Below are positions 48,780 through 58,851 of a stretch of 64,000 nt of DNA, piece after piece. Under the pieces are notes generated by a model. It made no database searches, was not told the DNA's origin, and worked only from the letters and a program-made list of their open reading frames with translations. The stretch comes from Lysobacteraceae bacterium NML91-0213 (GTDB taxonomy: Bacteria; Pseudomonadota; Gammaproteobacteria; Xanthomonadales; Xanthomonadaceae). The stretch covers positions 126,799 to 190,798 of the forward strand of contig NWQL01000002.1 in NCBI GenBank assembly GCA_002798175.1, read 5' to 3'. Positions within the stretch are counted from its first letter, which is position 1, and each line of letters starts with the position of its first letter. The position numbers were made by a program, and so were the translations under genes.

Positions 48780-49921
48780 GCAGGCAGTTCCAGTGCGCTG
48801 GCGATGTCGCGCCAGTCGATCGCAACCGCACCCTGGTCGTCGTGCACCGCGTACAGCACGCCGTCGGGAAAGCGCGTGGTCGGCGCGTCGTGCAACCAGA
48901 TGCCATCGGTGTTGGCGACCGTCGGCCCGCTCACCGCACCGGCATGTTCGAGCGATTCGCGCTCGAACAGGTGGAACGCGGTGCGCCCCTTGCCCTGTTC
49001 GGTGGTGATCCACCAGCCGCTGCCGTTGGCGCAGGTCTTGAGCATGATGCCTTCGGCCTGTGCCTGCAGGAACTCCCCACCGATGGTGCGGCCGGCGAAA
49101 TTGCCGTCGAGGTCGTACACCTTGAACTCGTTGGCATAGGTCTCGTCCTCCTCGGCCACCAGCAGGCGGTTGTTGTCCGGGTCGCCCCACAGCGACTCGA
49201 CCACCCGGAGCGCGCCGTCCGGCGACGTGTCGCCGAATGCGCCGAGGTGACGTGCGTCGAAGCCATCGTTCGCACGCGAGAAGGCGAACCGGTGGACGCG
49301 GCGGTCGAGTTCCTCCAGCGGCGGCAGGATGTCCTCGCCCTGCGCATCCTCGCCGGCCATGTAGGCATCGGTCACATAGACCTCGTAGCCGTCGCCCGCT
49401 TCGTTGATCCAGATGCCGTAGGGCAGCTGCAGGACGTCGGCGCCGAACATGGCCACGGGCTGCATGCCAGGCAGCTGCAGCACCTGCACGCGGTGGTTGT
49501 CGCGCTCGACCACGAAGACCAGGTCATCGGCGATGGCGATGCCGTTGGGGCGGTCGAACTCGCCCTGCCCTGCGCCCTGCCCGCCTACATGGCGTACGAA
49601 CCCGCCGGTGGCGCCGTCGTAGACCACCAGGCGATGGGTGGACTTGGCGGTGGCCAGCAGCAGCACACGGCCATCCGGCGCCGCCCAGCTGGCCACGGAA
49701 TCGATGTTGTCGTCCGGCGTCATCGGTGTTGCGAATGCCTCCGGCACTTCGATCGCCTGCGCGGCATCGGCGCGGTTGGCTTCGCGGCTGATGTCGGCGC
49801 GGTCCTCGGCATCGATGGTCGCCGGCTGCGGTGGGGTGCCATTGCCGCAGGCGACGATGGCCAGCGCCAGTGCGCAGGCGGCGAATTCGTGCGGGAGGCG
49901 GAAGCCCTTGGATTGCGTCAT
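48767..49921 (-). CDS. Phytase-like beta-propeller lipoprotein
   Basis: A 384-aa lipoprotein (lipobox AIVAC, then GNG) with a beta-propeller of the 3-phytase type: GQGAGQGEFDRPNGIA and WITTEQGKGRTAFHLFER are characteristic. It probably hydrolyses phytate and related phosphate esters. It stands between the TonB receptor (12-nt gap) and the phosphatase (13-nt overlap). Confidence 0.85.
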   Translation of the reverse strand: MTQSKGFRLPHEFAACALALAIVACGNGTPPQPATIDAEDRADISREANRADAAQAIEVPEAFATPMTPDDNIDSVASWAAPDGRVLLLATAKSTHRLVVYDGATGGFVRHVGGQGAGQGEFDRPNGIAIADDLVFVVERDNHRVQVLQLPGMQPVAMFGADVLQLPYGIWINEAGDGYEVYVTDAYMAGEDAQGEDILPPLEELDRRVHRFAFSRANDGFDARHLGAFGDTSPDGALRVVESLWGDPDNNRLLVAEEDETYANEFKVYDLDGNFAGRTIGGEFLQAQAEGIMLKTCANGSGWWITTEQGKGRTAFHLFERESLEHAGAVSGPTVANTDGIWLHDAPTTRFPDGVLYAVHDDQGAVAIDWRDIASALELPACAR

Positions 49922-49933
49922 CTGTGTATGCCT

Positions 49934-52528
49934 CTAGAAGTTGAACTTGACGCCGAGCGCGTAGCCGCGGCCGTACAGCTCGTTCTGCACGGTGAAGTCG
50001 CGCGAGCCCTGGTAGACCTCGAGCGGGCGGTCGAGCAGGTTGGACGCCTCGAGGTACACGCTCCAGTCGTTGTTGATGCGGTAGTCGAGGCTGAAGTCGA
50101 GCTGGGTGTTCGGTGCCACCCACAGGTCGTAGCGGGCGTCGTCGCCGATCTCGTCGAGGTACTCGCTGCGATGCACCGCGGCCAGCCGCGTGCTGAGGCG
50201 GTCGTTCTCCCAGCCGATGTGCGCGCTGTACAGGTGCTCCGACGACAGCGGCAGCGCGAACGTTTCGCCGGCACGGTCCTCGGTGCCCGCCCTGAACTCG
50301 GTATCCAGCCAGGTGCCGCTCAGGCCGACCAGCAGACCGCTCCATGCGCCGGGCAGGAAGTCCAGCTTCTGCTGCCAGTTGAGCTCGACGCCGAACACCT
50401 CGGCGTCCTCGCCGTTGATCGGGCGGGTAACGTCGTAACCCGGGAACTGCGGGTCGTTGTCGGTCCAGGTCTCGACGATGTAACCGTCGATGGACTTGTG
50501 GAAGATGCCGGCGGAGAAGATGCCGGACTCACCGATATAGCGTTCGAACGACAGGTCGAAATTGAGCGACTCATAGGGATCGAGCTGCGGATTGCCGAGC
50601 GAGACCTCCCCGTCGTCGCGGTGGATGTTCACCCGCGGGGAGATGTCACCGAAGGTCGGACGCGCGATGGTCTTCGTCACCGCGCCGCGCAGCACCCATT
50701 CGTTGCCGGTGTCGTAGCGCAGGTGCAGTCCGGGCAGCACGCTGGTATAGGACGTCGACGCCGTCGTCGGCGACGCCGACAGCGCGCCGTCCTCGTCGAG
50801 GTCGACCATCCAGCCGGTGGCGTCGAATTCGGTGCGCTCCACGCGGGCCCCGGCGATGACGCGCAGGTTGCCGAAGTCGCGGGTGCCCATCAGGTAGGCG
50901 GCCAGCACGTCCTCGCTTGCGGTGTAGTCCTCGACCAGCGAGACCATGGCGTTCTCGGCGACATCCTGCGGGCGCGCGGTGAACGCACCGCGGTTCTCGC
51001 GCACGAAGCGGCGCATCGCCACCGACGACATGCCGTCACCGTAGTCGCCGTGGCGGTAGTCCGGCGAACCGGCGCTCCATGCGGCAAGGTCGATATCCGG
51101 CCCGCGGCGGTATTCGGCTTCGTCGACGTTGACGTTGCGGTCGCGCCAGCGGCCGAGGAAGCCGGCCTTCAGCGCGATGGCGTCGCCGTTCCAGCTGAAG
51201 TCGAACTTCGCGCTGAGCGAATCGTCGTCGACCTGCTTGGGCCCGACCACCAGGCGGTCGAAGCCGTAGTTGGCGTTTCGCAGCCAGGCATCGCTGCCGG
51301 CCGGGTCGATGATGTCCAACGCCGGGATCCGCCCGGGGCCGATGCCCACCGCCAGGTCGTCATCGCCGAGGTATTCGAAGCGCATCTCGATCTCGTCGTC
51401 GACCCGCTCGCGCGCCTGCGTGTAGCCGACCTGGTAGTCGAACTGCGCCTGGCCGACGCGGTTCATGCCGCCGGCACTGACGGTGAGGTTGTCCTCCTCC
51501 TTGGTGCGGTAGCGCAAGCGGCGGCCGAAGTCGTCGGCGGCGATGTTGCCGACCGTCCAGCTGTCGCCGGTGTAGTCGCTGATGTCGCCCTCGCCCACCG
51601 GGATGATCTGGTTCTGGCGGGTCTCGGCGTCGGTGAAGTCGGTGAACAGCGTGCGCAGGTAGTACTGGTTGTTGTTGTCCGGCCGCCAGTCGAGGTTGAG
51701 GTTGACGCCGGTGCGCTCGCGGTTGATCGAATACTTGCGGCGCTGGATCTCGACCGGGGTCAGGCGCTCGCCGGCGACATCCTCGAACTGGTCGTCGTAT
51801 TCGACCTCGATGTTGTCGGACTCGTAGTCGCGGTCCTGCCAGCTGACACCGAACGCCACGCCGAAGGTGCCGTTGTAGATGTCGCTGAAATTGAACGCCG
51901 CCCTGGGGCTGGTCTCGCCGCTGAGGTTCTGGTGGTCGAGCTCGGCCTTGAGGCGCATGTTGCGGCCGTCACGGTCGAAAGCGGACGCCGACTCGACCAG
52001 GATCGTGCCACCCAGCGAATCGCCGGGCAGGTCCGGCGTTGGCGCCTTGATCACGGTGAGGCGCTCGGTGGAATCGGACGGGATCACGTCCAGCGGTGCG
52101 GCACGGCTGCTGTCTTCCGGCGTGCCCATGCCGACGCCGTCGACCATGACCGAGTTCTGCGCGGCATCGAGGCCACGGATCACCACGTAACGGCCTTCGC
52201 CCTGGTCGCGGGTGACGCTGATGCCGGGCAGGCGCGACAGCGATTCGCCGACGTTCTGGTCGGGGTACTGGCCCATCGAGTCCGCGGCAACGGTGTCCTG
52301 GATGGCATCGGAGGCGCGCTTGAAGTCGATAGCACGCATCTGCGATTCGTACTGGCCGTGCACCACGACGCGGTCGAGATCGGTGGCATCCATGCCGGGG
52401 CTGGGCGGTGCGATCGACTGCGCAAAGGCACCGGGTGCGGCAAGGGCGGCCAGTGCGATCGCGATCGCGGCCGGAAGCGGATGTCTGCTGGTCACGGGAA
52501 TCCGGTGGTGTGGACGACTGGTGCACAT
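49934..52528 (-). CDS. TonB-dependent outer-membrane receptor
   Basis: An 864-aa receptor with signal peptide ending AFAQ, TonB-box-like LDRVVVHG, plug domain with GESLSRLPGISVTRDQGEG and YVVIRGL, and a 22-strand barrel closing in the aromatic GVKFNF. It heads a receptor-phytase-phosphatase operon, so its ligand may be phytate or another phosphorylated compound, an inference from context. The start is open: ATG 52528 is only 26 bp from the Pho box, so GTG at 52495 (853 aa), which starts the signal peptide directly, may be correct. Confidence 0.92.
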   Translation of the reverse strand: MCTSRPHHRIPVTSRHPLPAAIAIALAALAAPGAFAQSIAPPSPGMDATDLDRVVVHGQYESQMRAIDFKRASDAIQDTVAADSMGQYPDQNVGESLSRLPGISVTRDQGEGRYVVIRGLDAAQNSVMVDGVGMGTPEDSSRAAPLDVIPSDSTERLTVIKAPTPDLPGDSLGGTILVESASAFDRDGRNMRLKAELDHQNLSGETSPRAAFNFSDIYNGTFGVAFGVSWQDRDYESDNIEVEYDDQFEDVAGERLTPVEIQRRKYSINRERTGVNLNLDWRPDNNNQYYLRTLFTDFTDAETRQNQIIPVGEGDISDYTGDSWTVGNIAADDFGRRLRYRTKEEDNLTVSAGGMNRVGQAQFDYQVGYTQARERVDDEIEMRFEYLGDDDLAVGIGPGRIPALDIIDPAGSDAWLRNANYGFDRLVVGPKQVDDDSLSAKFDFSWNGDAIALKAGFLGRWRDRNVNVDEAEYRRGPDIDLAAWSAGSPDYRHGDYGDGMSSVAMRRFVRENRGAFTARPQDVAENAMVSLVEDYTASEDVLAAYLMGTRDFGNLRVIAGARVERTEFDATGWMVDLDEDGALSASPTTASTSYTSVLPGLHLRYDTGNEWVLRGAVTKTIARPTFGDISPRVNIHRDDGEVSLGNPQLDPYESLNFDLSFERYIGESGIFSAGIFHKSIDGYIVETWTDNDPQFPGYDVTRPINGEDAEVFGVELNWQQKLDFLPGAWSGLLVGLSGTWLDTEFRAGTEDRAGETFALPLSSEHLYSAHIGWENDRLSTRLAAVHRSEYLDEIGDDARYDLWVAPNTQLDFSLDYRINNDWSVYLEASNLLDRPLEVYQGSRDFTVQNELYGRGYALGVKFNF

Positions 52529-52553
52529 GCTGTTGCCGTGCGGTTGCGCGGCC

Positions 52554-52582
52554 ATGACAGCGCTGTGCCAGCCGCATGACAG
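52554..52582 (-). promoter_or_regulatory. Pho box (three 11-bp direct repeats)
   Basis: Read on the minus strand: CTGTCAT (52582-52576), GCGG, CTGGCAC (52571-52565), AGCG, CTGTCAT (52560-52554). The spacing is exactly 11 bp, as in PhoB-binding Pho boxes; two of three units are perfect CTGTCAT. It points toward the receptor-phytase-phosphatase operon and predicts induction by phosphate starvation. Confidence 0.8.
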
Positions 52583-52638
52583 CGTTGCGGTCACGGCCGT
52601 TTGCGCGACACTGCACGCACCGTGTCCCTGGAGCCGCC

Positions 52639-53271
52639 ATGAAGATCGTCGAAGTCCGCCACCCGCTGGTGCAGCACAAGATCGGCCTGCTGCGCGATGC
52701 CGAACTGCCCACGAAGGGTTTCCGCGAACTGGTCACCGAACTCGGCATGCTGCTGGCCTACGAGGCCACCGCCGACCTCGAGACCGAGCCGGCGGTGCAG
52801 CGCGGCTGGGCTGGCGAGGTGGAGGTGCGGCGCATCGCAGGTGCCAAGATCACCCTGGTGCCGATCCTGCGCGCGGGCCTGGGCATGCTCAATGGCGTGC
52901 TGTCGCTGATCCCGGCCGCGCGGGTGAGCGTGGTCGGCCTGCAGCGCGACGAGGAAACCCTGCAGCCGGTGCCGTATTTCGAGCGCCTGACCGGGCGCCT
53001 GGACGAGCGCGATGCGCTGATCCTGGATCCGATGCTGGCCACCGGCGGCACGTTGATCGCCACCGTGGACATGCTCAAGCGCGCTGGCGCGCGCCGCATC
53101 CGCGCGATCTTCCTGGTGGTGGCGCCGGAAGGCCTGCAGGCCCTGGAGGCGGCGCATCCGGACGTCGAGGTCTATACCGCCGCGATCGACGAGCGGCTCA
53201 ACGGGAAGGGCTACATCCTGCCGGGCCTGGGCGATGCGGGCGACCGGATCTTCGGAACCCGGGTGGGATAG
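52639..53271 (+). CDS. upp: Uracil phosphoribosyltransferase
   Basis: Upp (210 aa) salvages uracil to UMP using PRPP. The PRPP-binding motif [13 protein letters not shown] is clear, along with the C-terminal [23 protein letters not shown] precedes the ATG at 52639. It is divergent from the TonB receptor. Confidence 0.97.
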   Translation: MKIVEVRHPLVQHKIGLLRDAELPTKGFRELVTELGMLLAYEATADLETEPAVQRGWAGEVEVRRIAGAKITLVPILRAGLGMLNGVLSLIPAARVSVVGLQRDEETLQPVPYFERLTGRLDERDALILDPMLATGGTLIATVDMLKRAGARRIRAIFLVVAPEGLQALEAAHPDVEVYTAAIDERLNGKGYILPGLGDAGDRIFGTRVG

Positions 53272-53283
53272 GCGAACATCGTC

Positions 53284-53988
53284 TCAGCGCCGCCGCTGCT
53301 GGCGCCAGGCCATTGCCGCCACCAGCGCCAGCAGCAGGGTCGCCGCCAGCCAGTAGGGCCAGCGCGGTCCGGACGGCTCGACCGGTGCGGACGTCGCGGC
53401 GACCGCCGGGGAACCCCCGCGCCGATCGGCCACCGGTGCCGCCGGAACCCATTCGCCATCCACCTGGATGAAGCCCACGCCTTCCGGCAACACCAGTTCG
53501 GACCAGCGCAGGCGCAGGTCGCCGGGCTGCGGCGCCATTGGATCGGTCGCGGTCGTGAGCACGTCCCCGGCGCGCTGGAAGGTCGCGGCCAGGTTCGGTG
53601 GCAGGCGCGCGGGATCGGGATGCAGCAGCCGCCACTCGCCGAGCTCTGCGATACGCGCATGCGGCAATTCGACACCATCGGGCATACGCGTGCGCGCCTG
53701 CCATTCGACCGCCACGAACGGCAACGTCGCCGGATTGCGATGCCCTGCCCCAAGCCCGGCGGAAGGCACCGCCGCATCGTGCCAGGCCAGCCGATCGCCC
53801 GCGGCGCCCGGCATCCACTGCAGCATCTGCACCTCGCGGCGCAGCGCGTAGGCGTCGCTCGAAATGCCGAACTCGGGATCCACCAGCCGCGATGATGCCC
53901 GGGGCTGCACCACGGGATCGGTCGCCTGCATCCGCGCGTGCACGCTGCCCATGGTGACCAGCAGCAGGAGCAGGCAGGCGACGCGCAT
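53284..53988 (-). CDS. TMEM43-like membrane protein
   Basis: A 234-aa protein with an N-terminal signal or membrane segment and a C-terminal membrane helix (WPYWLAATLLLALVAAMAW). The core, DPEFGISSDAYALRREVQMLQW, resembles bacterial TMEM43 family members, but it is shorter than usual. It is last of a six-gene minus-strand run. Confidence 0.6.
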   Translation of the reverse strand: MRVACLLLLLVTMGSVHARMQATDPVVQPRASSRLVDPEFGISSDAYALRREVQMLQWMPGAAGDRLAWHDAAVPSAGLGAGHRNPATLPFVAVEWQARTRMPDGVELPHARIAELGEWRLLHPDPARLPPNLAATFQRAGDVLTTATDPMAPQPGDLRLRWSELVLPEGVGFIQVDGEWVPAAPVADRRGGSPAVAATSAPVEPSGPRWPYWLAATLLLALVAAMAWRQQRRR

Positions 53989-53990
53989 GG

Positions 53991-54881
53991 TCAGCCGCCC
54001 AGCGTCCGCGCGCGCAGCGAGGCGACCTCGTGCGTGGTCGCATAGCGGCCGCGTTCGTCGCGCGTCACCCGCGCCAGTGCGATGTCCGGGTCGTGGGTAA
54101 AGAACAGATGCACGTCGCGCGCCAGTGCGTCGGCCAGCAGTGCGTCCTTTTCGTCGATCAGCAACTCCGGGTTGCGGTCGTAGCCCATCGTGATCGGCAC
54201 GTGCACCCAGGGGCGCCCCGGCACGAGGTCCGCGCAGAACACCACGCCGCCGTGCGGCCGCCCATCCACGCGCTCCGGGCCGGCGATCTCGGCCAGCATC
54301 ATTCCGGGGGTGTGGCCATCGCTGTAGCGGAAGCGCACCGCATCGCCCAGCACGGGCGAGTGGTCGCCGTCGACGAACTGCAGCCGGCCGCTGGCCTCCA
54401 GCAGCGCTGGCAGTTCCGGAATGAAACTCGCGCGGTCGCGCGCATGCGGACGGGTGGCACGCGCCCAATGCGGGCGACTGGTGAGGAAGATCGCGTTCGG
54501 GAACAGCAACTCCGGCGCATGGTCTTGGCGCCACGCCGACAGCAGGCCGCCGGCGTGGTCGAAATGCAGGTGCGACAGCACCACCACGTCGATGTCCTCG
54601 TGCGAGAAACCGGCATCGGCCAGCGAATCGAGCAGCACGTGGTGCGCCTCGACCACGCCGTAGCGGTCGCGCAGCGCCGGGTCGAAGAAGGCGCCGATGC
54701 CGGTTTCGAACAGCACCGTCTTCCCGTTGAGCGGCGTGGCCAGCAACGCGCGGGTGGCCAGCGGGATGCGGTTGCGCTCGTCGGGCTGCGACCAGCGCGT
54801 CCACAGCGCGCGCGGCGCGTTGCCGAACATCGCGCCGCCGTCGAGCTGCTGCGAGTTGCCCTGCAGGGACCAGAGCTTCAT
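53991..54881 (-). CDS. MBL-fold metallo-hydrolase
   Basis: A 296-aa metallo-beta-lactamase-fold hydrolase with the zinc motif [10 protein letters not shown] (HxHxDH) and DGHTPGM. It resembles quorum-quenching lactonases and related hydrolases; the substrate is unknown. It overlaps the gamma-glutamyltransferase gene by 4 nt (ATGA). Confidence 0.88.
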   Translation of the reverse strand: MKLWSLQGNSQQLDGGAMFGNAPRALWTRWSQPDERNRIPLATRALLATPLNGKTVLFETGIGAFFDPALRDRYGVVEAHHVLLDSLADAGFSHEDIDVVVLSHLHFDHAGGLLSAWRQDHAPELLFPNAIFLTSRPHWARATRPHARDRASFIPELPALLEASGRLQFVDGDHSPVLGDAVRFRYSDGHTPGMMLAEIAGPERVDGRPHGGVVFCADLVPGRPWVHVPITMGYDRNPELLIDEKDALLADALARDVHLFFTHDPDIALARVTRDERGRYATTHEVASLRARTLGG

Positions 54882-56644
54882 CGCACGGACGTGGGCGCGC
54901 GCAGCTCCACCCTCGCTTCGCCGACCTCGTTACGCGGATCGGTGCCGCCTTCGAGCGTGTTGTCGATACGGTTCCACAGCACCGTCTGCAGGTTGCCCCA
55001 GACGTGGCTGGAGCCACGCCCGCCGGCGGCCTCGTCGGGCGGCAGGTTGAGCTCATGGCCCATCCCGCGCAGAGACGCCGCGGTCGCCGCGTCGAACATG
55101 CCGCGCTCGGCGGACACCACGTCGGGCATCCACTGGTGGTGGAAGCGCGGCAGCGCGGCGACCTCCTGCGCGCCGAGGCCCGCGTCGTAGCCGAGCATGC
55201 CCAGCAGCACCATCGTGATGATGCGCGAGCCGCCCGGCGTGCCGAGCACCGCCACCCGGTCCGGGCGGACCATGAAGCTCGGCGTCATCGAGCTCAGCAT
55301 GCGCTTGCCGGGCGCGGGCGCGTTGGCGTCGTAGCCCATCACCCCGAACGCGTTGGGCGTACCGGGCTTGAGCGCGAAGTCGTCCATCTCGTTATTGAGC
55401 AGCACGCCGGTCCCGGGCGGGATCAGCCCGGAGCCGTACAGCAGGTTCACCGTCTGCGTGCCGGCGACGCGGTTGCCGTCGCCGTCGATGATCGAGAAGT
55501 GGGTGGTCTCCTCGTCTTCCAGCGGGGTCGGTTCACCGGAAAGCAGGTCGCTGGGCGTCGCCTTCGACGGATGGATGGTCGCGCGCAGGCCGGCGGCGTA
55601 GTCGGCGCTGGTGAGCAGGCGCTGCGGGATGTCGACGAAGTCCGGATCGCCCAGGTAGAAGGTGCGGTCGCGGAACGCGCGGCGCATCGATTCGATGGTG
55701 AGGTGGGCACGGGTCGCCGGCTGCAGCGCGCCGAGGTCGTACGGCTCGAGGATCTGCAGCATCTGCGCCAGTGCGATGCCGCCCGACGACGGCGGCGGCG
55801 CGGTGACGATCTCCCAGCCGCGGTATCCGAAGCGGATCGGCTCGCGCTCGGCCACACGGTACGCGGCGAGTTCATCGGCGGTCCATTCGCCACCTTCCGC
55901 GCGTACGCCTTCGATCAGCAGCTTCGCGGTCTGGCCGCGATAGAAGCCGTCGAAGCCATCGGCCGCCAGCCGTTCCAGGGTGCGCGCGAGATCGGGCTGC
56001 CGGAAGATGTCGCCATCGCGCAACGGGCGGCCCTGGGCAAGGAACACCTCGCGGGTGCCGGGGTAACGCTCCATCACCGCGCGGCGGCGCTCGTAGCCGC
56101 GGGTCATGCGGCCATAGGCGGGGAAACCTTCGCGCGCGGCGTGGATGGCAGGCGCCAGCGACTGCGCCAGCGGCAGCCTGCCGTAGCGTTCGGCGAGATG
56201 GACGAATGCAGCCGGCAGCCCAGGGATACCCGCAGCCCACGGGCCGTTCTCGGCGCGGTCGCGATCGAATTCGCCCTCGGCGGTGAGATAGCGGTCGGGC
56301 GTCGCCGCGGCAGGCGCGGTCTCGCGCGCGTCGATGAAGACGTCACGGCCCGTACCGGCATCGTGCAGCAGGAAGAACCCGCCACCGCCGATGCCGGAAC
56401 TGATCGGCTCCACCACCGACAACGTGGCCGATACGGCGATCGCGGCATCGAACGCATTGCCGCCCTCGCGCAGGATGCGCAGGCCGGCTTCGGTGGCAAG
56501 CGAATGCGCGGAGGCCACCGCTGCACCGGGCGGGCGCTCGGCCGGAGACGTGCGGCTGCCATCGGCGGCGGCCAGCGGGGCGACGAACAGGCACAGCACC
56601 AGCAGCAGCCACCAGGCTGCCGGGCGCCGGATGGCATGGATCAT
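54878..56644 (-). CDS. ggt: Gamma-glutamyltransferase
   Basis: A 588-aa periplasmic enzyme with signal peptide (about 1-25) that cleaves gamma-glutamyl bonds such as glutathione. The autoprocessing Thr is in [10 protein letters not shown] (about residue 390). [17 protein letters not shown] and [14 protein letters not shown] are family signatures. It overlaps the ferredoxin gene by 4 nt and the MBL gene by 4 nt. Confidence 0.93.
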   Translation of the reverse strand: MIHAIRRPAAWWLLLVLCLFVAPLAAADGSRTSPAERPPGAAVASAHSLATEAGLRILREGGNAFDAAIAVSATLSVVEPISSGIGGGGFFLLHDAGTGRDVFIDARETAPAAATPDRYLTAEGEFDRDRAENGPWAAGIPGLPAAFVHLAERYGRLPLAQSLAPAIHAAREGFPAYGRMTRGYERRRAVMERYPGTREVFLAQGRPLRDGDIFRQPDLARTLERLAADGFDGFYRGQTAKLLIEGVRAEGGEWTADELAAYRVAEREPIRFGYRGWEIVTAPPPSSGGIALAQMLQILEPYDLGALQPATRAHLTIESMRRAFRDRTFYLGDPDFVDIPQRLLTSADYAAGLRATIHPSKATPSDLLSGEPTPLEDEETTHFSIIDGDGNRVAGTQTVNLLYGSGLIPPGTGVLLNNEMDDFALKPGTPNAFGVMGYDANAPAPGKRMLSSMTPSFMVRPDRVAVLGTPGGSRIITMVLLGMLGYDAGLGAQEVAALPRFHHQWMPDVVSAERGMFDAATAASLRGMGHELNLPPDEAAGGRGSSHVWGNLQTVLWNRIDNTLEGGTDPRNEVGEARVELRAPTSVR

Positions 56645-56892
56645 TGGGAGTCCTCCAGCCGGCGCAGCTTGGCCAACAGCTGCTCCGGGGTTTCGGGAAA
56701 GGCGGGATCCGGGTCGATGCATTCGACCGGGCATACCATCACGCATTGCGGCTCATCGTGATGGCCCACGCACTCGGTGCACAGGGCCGGATCGATCACG
56801 TAGATCGCCGCGCCCATGGTGATCGCCTTGTTGGGGCAGACCGGCTCGCAGACGTCGCAGTTGACGCAGAGCTCGTTGATGATCAGCGCCAT
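56641..56892 (-). CDS. YfhL-type 2[4Fe-4S] ferredoxin
   Basis: An 83-aa ferredoxin with CVNCDVCEPVCP and CTECVGHHDEPQCVMVCPVEC, giving two clusters; the longer spacing in the second is typical of YfhL/allochromatium-type ferredoxins. ATG at 56892. It overlaps the ggt start by 4 nt. Confidence 0.94.
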   Translation of the reverse strand: MALIINELCVNCDVCEPVCPNKAITMGAAIYVIDPALCTECVGHHDEPQCVMVCPVECIDPDPAFPETPEQLLAKLRRLEDSQ

Positions 56893-56989
56893 GGCGGCGC
56901 CTCCGCGCAGGCACGCCGGCGGCGGCCTGCGCCCACCTTCCCGGCCGCGGCCGGGAAGGCGAAAGCGGATGTCCGGTGACGACCCGCGG

Positions 56990-57478
56990 TCACTTCGCCT
57001 CGACGAAGCGGTACTCGACGCCGGCCGGCACCACCGCTGCCTCGACGCGGGGGTTCTCTTCCGCCGAACCCAGGTACAGCACGCGCACGCCCTGCATCGA
57101 ACCTTCCGGGATGCCCTCGAACGCCGCGACCACCAGATCGGCCACGCGGTTCGGGTTCGGGCCGGCATAGGCCAGCAGGTTGCCGCGGATGATCCCGCGC
57201 TGCAGGTCCAGGCTTGCCTTGTCGAGCAGGCGATCGTAGTTGCCCTGGAAGTCCTCGGTGCTCTCGCCCGGAACCAGGTAGATGTAGGGCTGGTTGGTGA
57301 TGCCTTCCATGTGGCGCGGCACCTGGTCCTGCAGGTACGTGCGCCAGGACGCGCTGTCCTCGGTGGTCGGTGCCGGCACCGCGGCACGCTCGACCTGCTG
57401 CGGCGCCTCTTCCTTCTGGCACGCGGCCAGCGGCAGGGCCAGGCAGGCCGCCAGCAGCACGTTGTTGATGGTCTTCAT
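56990..57478 (-). CDS. Hypothetical lipoprotein
   Basis: A 162-aa protein with lipobox LPLAAC, Cys19, then QKEE. The mature part has no cysteine or known motif that I recognise. It lies between coaD and the ferredoxin gene, probably same operon. Confidence 0.75.
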   Translation of the reverse strand: MKTINNVLLAACLALPLAACQKEEAPQQVERAAVPAPTTEDSASWRTYLQDQVPRHMEGITNQPYIYLVPGESTEDFQGNYDRLLDKASLDLQRGIIRGNLLAYAGPNPNRVADLVVAAFEGIPEGSMQGVRVLYLGSAEENPRVEAAVVPAGVEYRFVEAK

Positions 57479-57520
57479 GGTGGAGCTCCCCGTGGATGGA
57501 TGATTCGGCATGTGGTCGTG

Positions 57521-58066
<546 letters not shown>

Positions 58067-58091
58067 TCAGTGTCGCTGCGACCGCTGCCGC

Positions 58092-58703
58092 TCAGCCGGC
58101 GCCGCGCCGGTAGAGCGCATGGCGCGCGTCGCGGGTTCCGCCCTCGCGATGCAGGCGCCAGTCGCCGGGTGGCTGCACGGGGGTCGCGGCGGGCGATTCC
58201 AGGTACAGCCAGGCATCGTCGGCGAGCCATGGCCCCAGCCGCTCCAGCGTAGTGGCCCACAGGCCAGCGTCGAACGGCGGATCGCAGAACACGCCGTCGA
58301 AGCGACCGAACAGCGGCGTACGCAGCAGCTCCAGCGCATCGGCGCGCACCACCTGCACGCTGTCGGCCGCATCGAGCCTGCGTACGCTCGCTTCGAGCGC
58401 GCCGGCCAGCGCGGCGTCGCGTTCCACCAGCACCGCCTGCGACGCGCCACGCGAGACCGATTCGAAGCCCAGCGCGCCGCTGCCCGCGAACAGGTCCAGC
58501 ACGCGCGCACCCGGCAGCCACGGCTGCAGCCAGTTGAACAGCGTTTCGCGGGCGCGGTCCGAGGTGGGCCGCAGGCCGGGGGCGTCGGGCACCGGAAGCC
58601 GGGTGCCACGCCAGCGCCCGCCGACGATGCGCACCGAGCCCGTCGCGGACGCGCCGGAACCGCGCGATGCAGCGGCAGCAGCTGGGCGGGTTCGACGGGA
58701 CAT
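58092..58703 (-). CDS. rsmD: 16S rRNA (guanine966-N2)-methyltransferase
   Basis: RsmD (203 aa) methylates G966. It has GGRWRGTRLPVPD, the SAM motif LDLFAGSGALG and the catalytic DPPF. It is divergent from htpG; in E. coli rsmD is next to ftsY, which here lies beyond htpG. Confidence 0.96.
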   Translation of the reverse strand: MSRRTRPAAAAASRGSGASATGSVRIVGGRWRGTRLPVPDAPGLRPTSDRARETLFNWLQPWLPGARVLDLFAGSGALGFESVSRGASQAVLVERDAALAGALEASVRRLDAADSVQVVRADALELLRTPLFGRFDGVFCDPPFDAGLWATTLERLGPWLADDAWLYLESPAATPVQPPGDWRLHREGGTRDARHALYRRGAG

Positions 58704-58851
58704 GAAGGCTCTGGCGGGGACGACGGAGCAGGATCATAGACCAGCCGCCACGTCTTCCCGCCCTTGATTGCGGCTGCCGCGACCCTCATCTGCACGGTTG
58801 TCGCCGCGCCCGCGGCCGGTACCTCCAACCCCTTTCGTCGACGGAAACACG

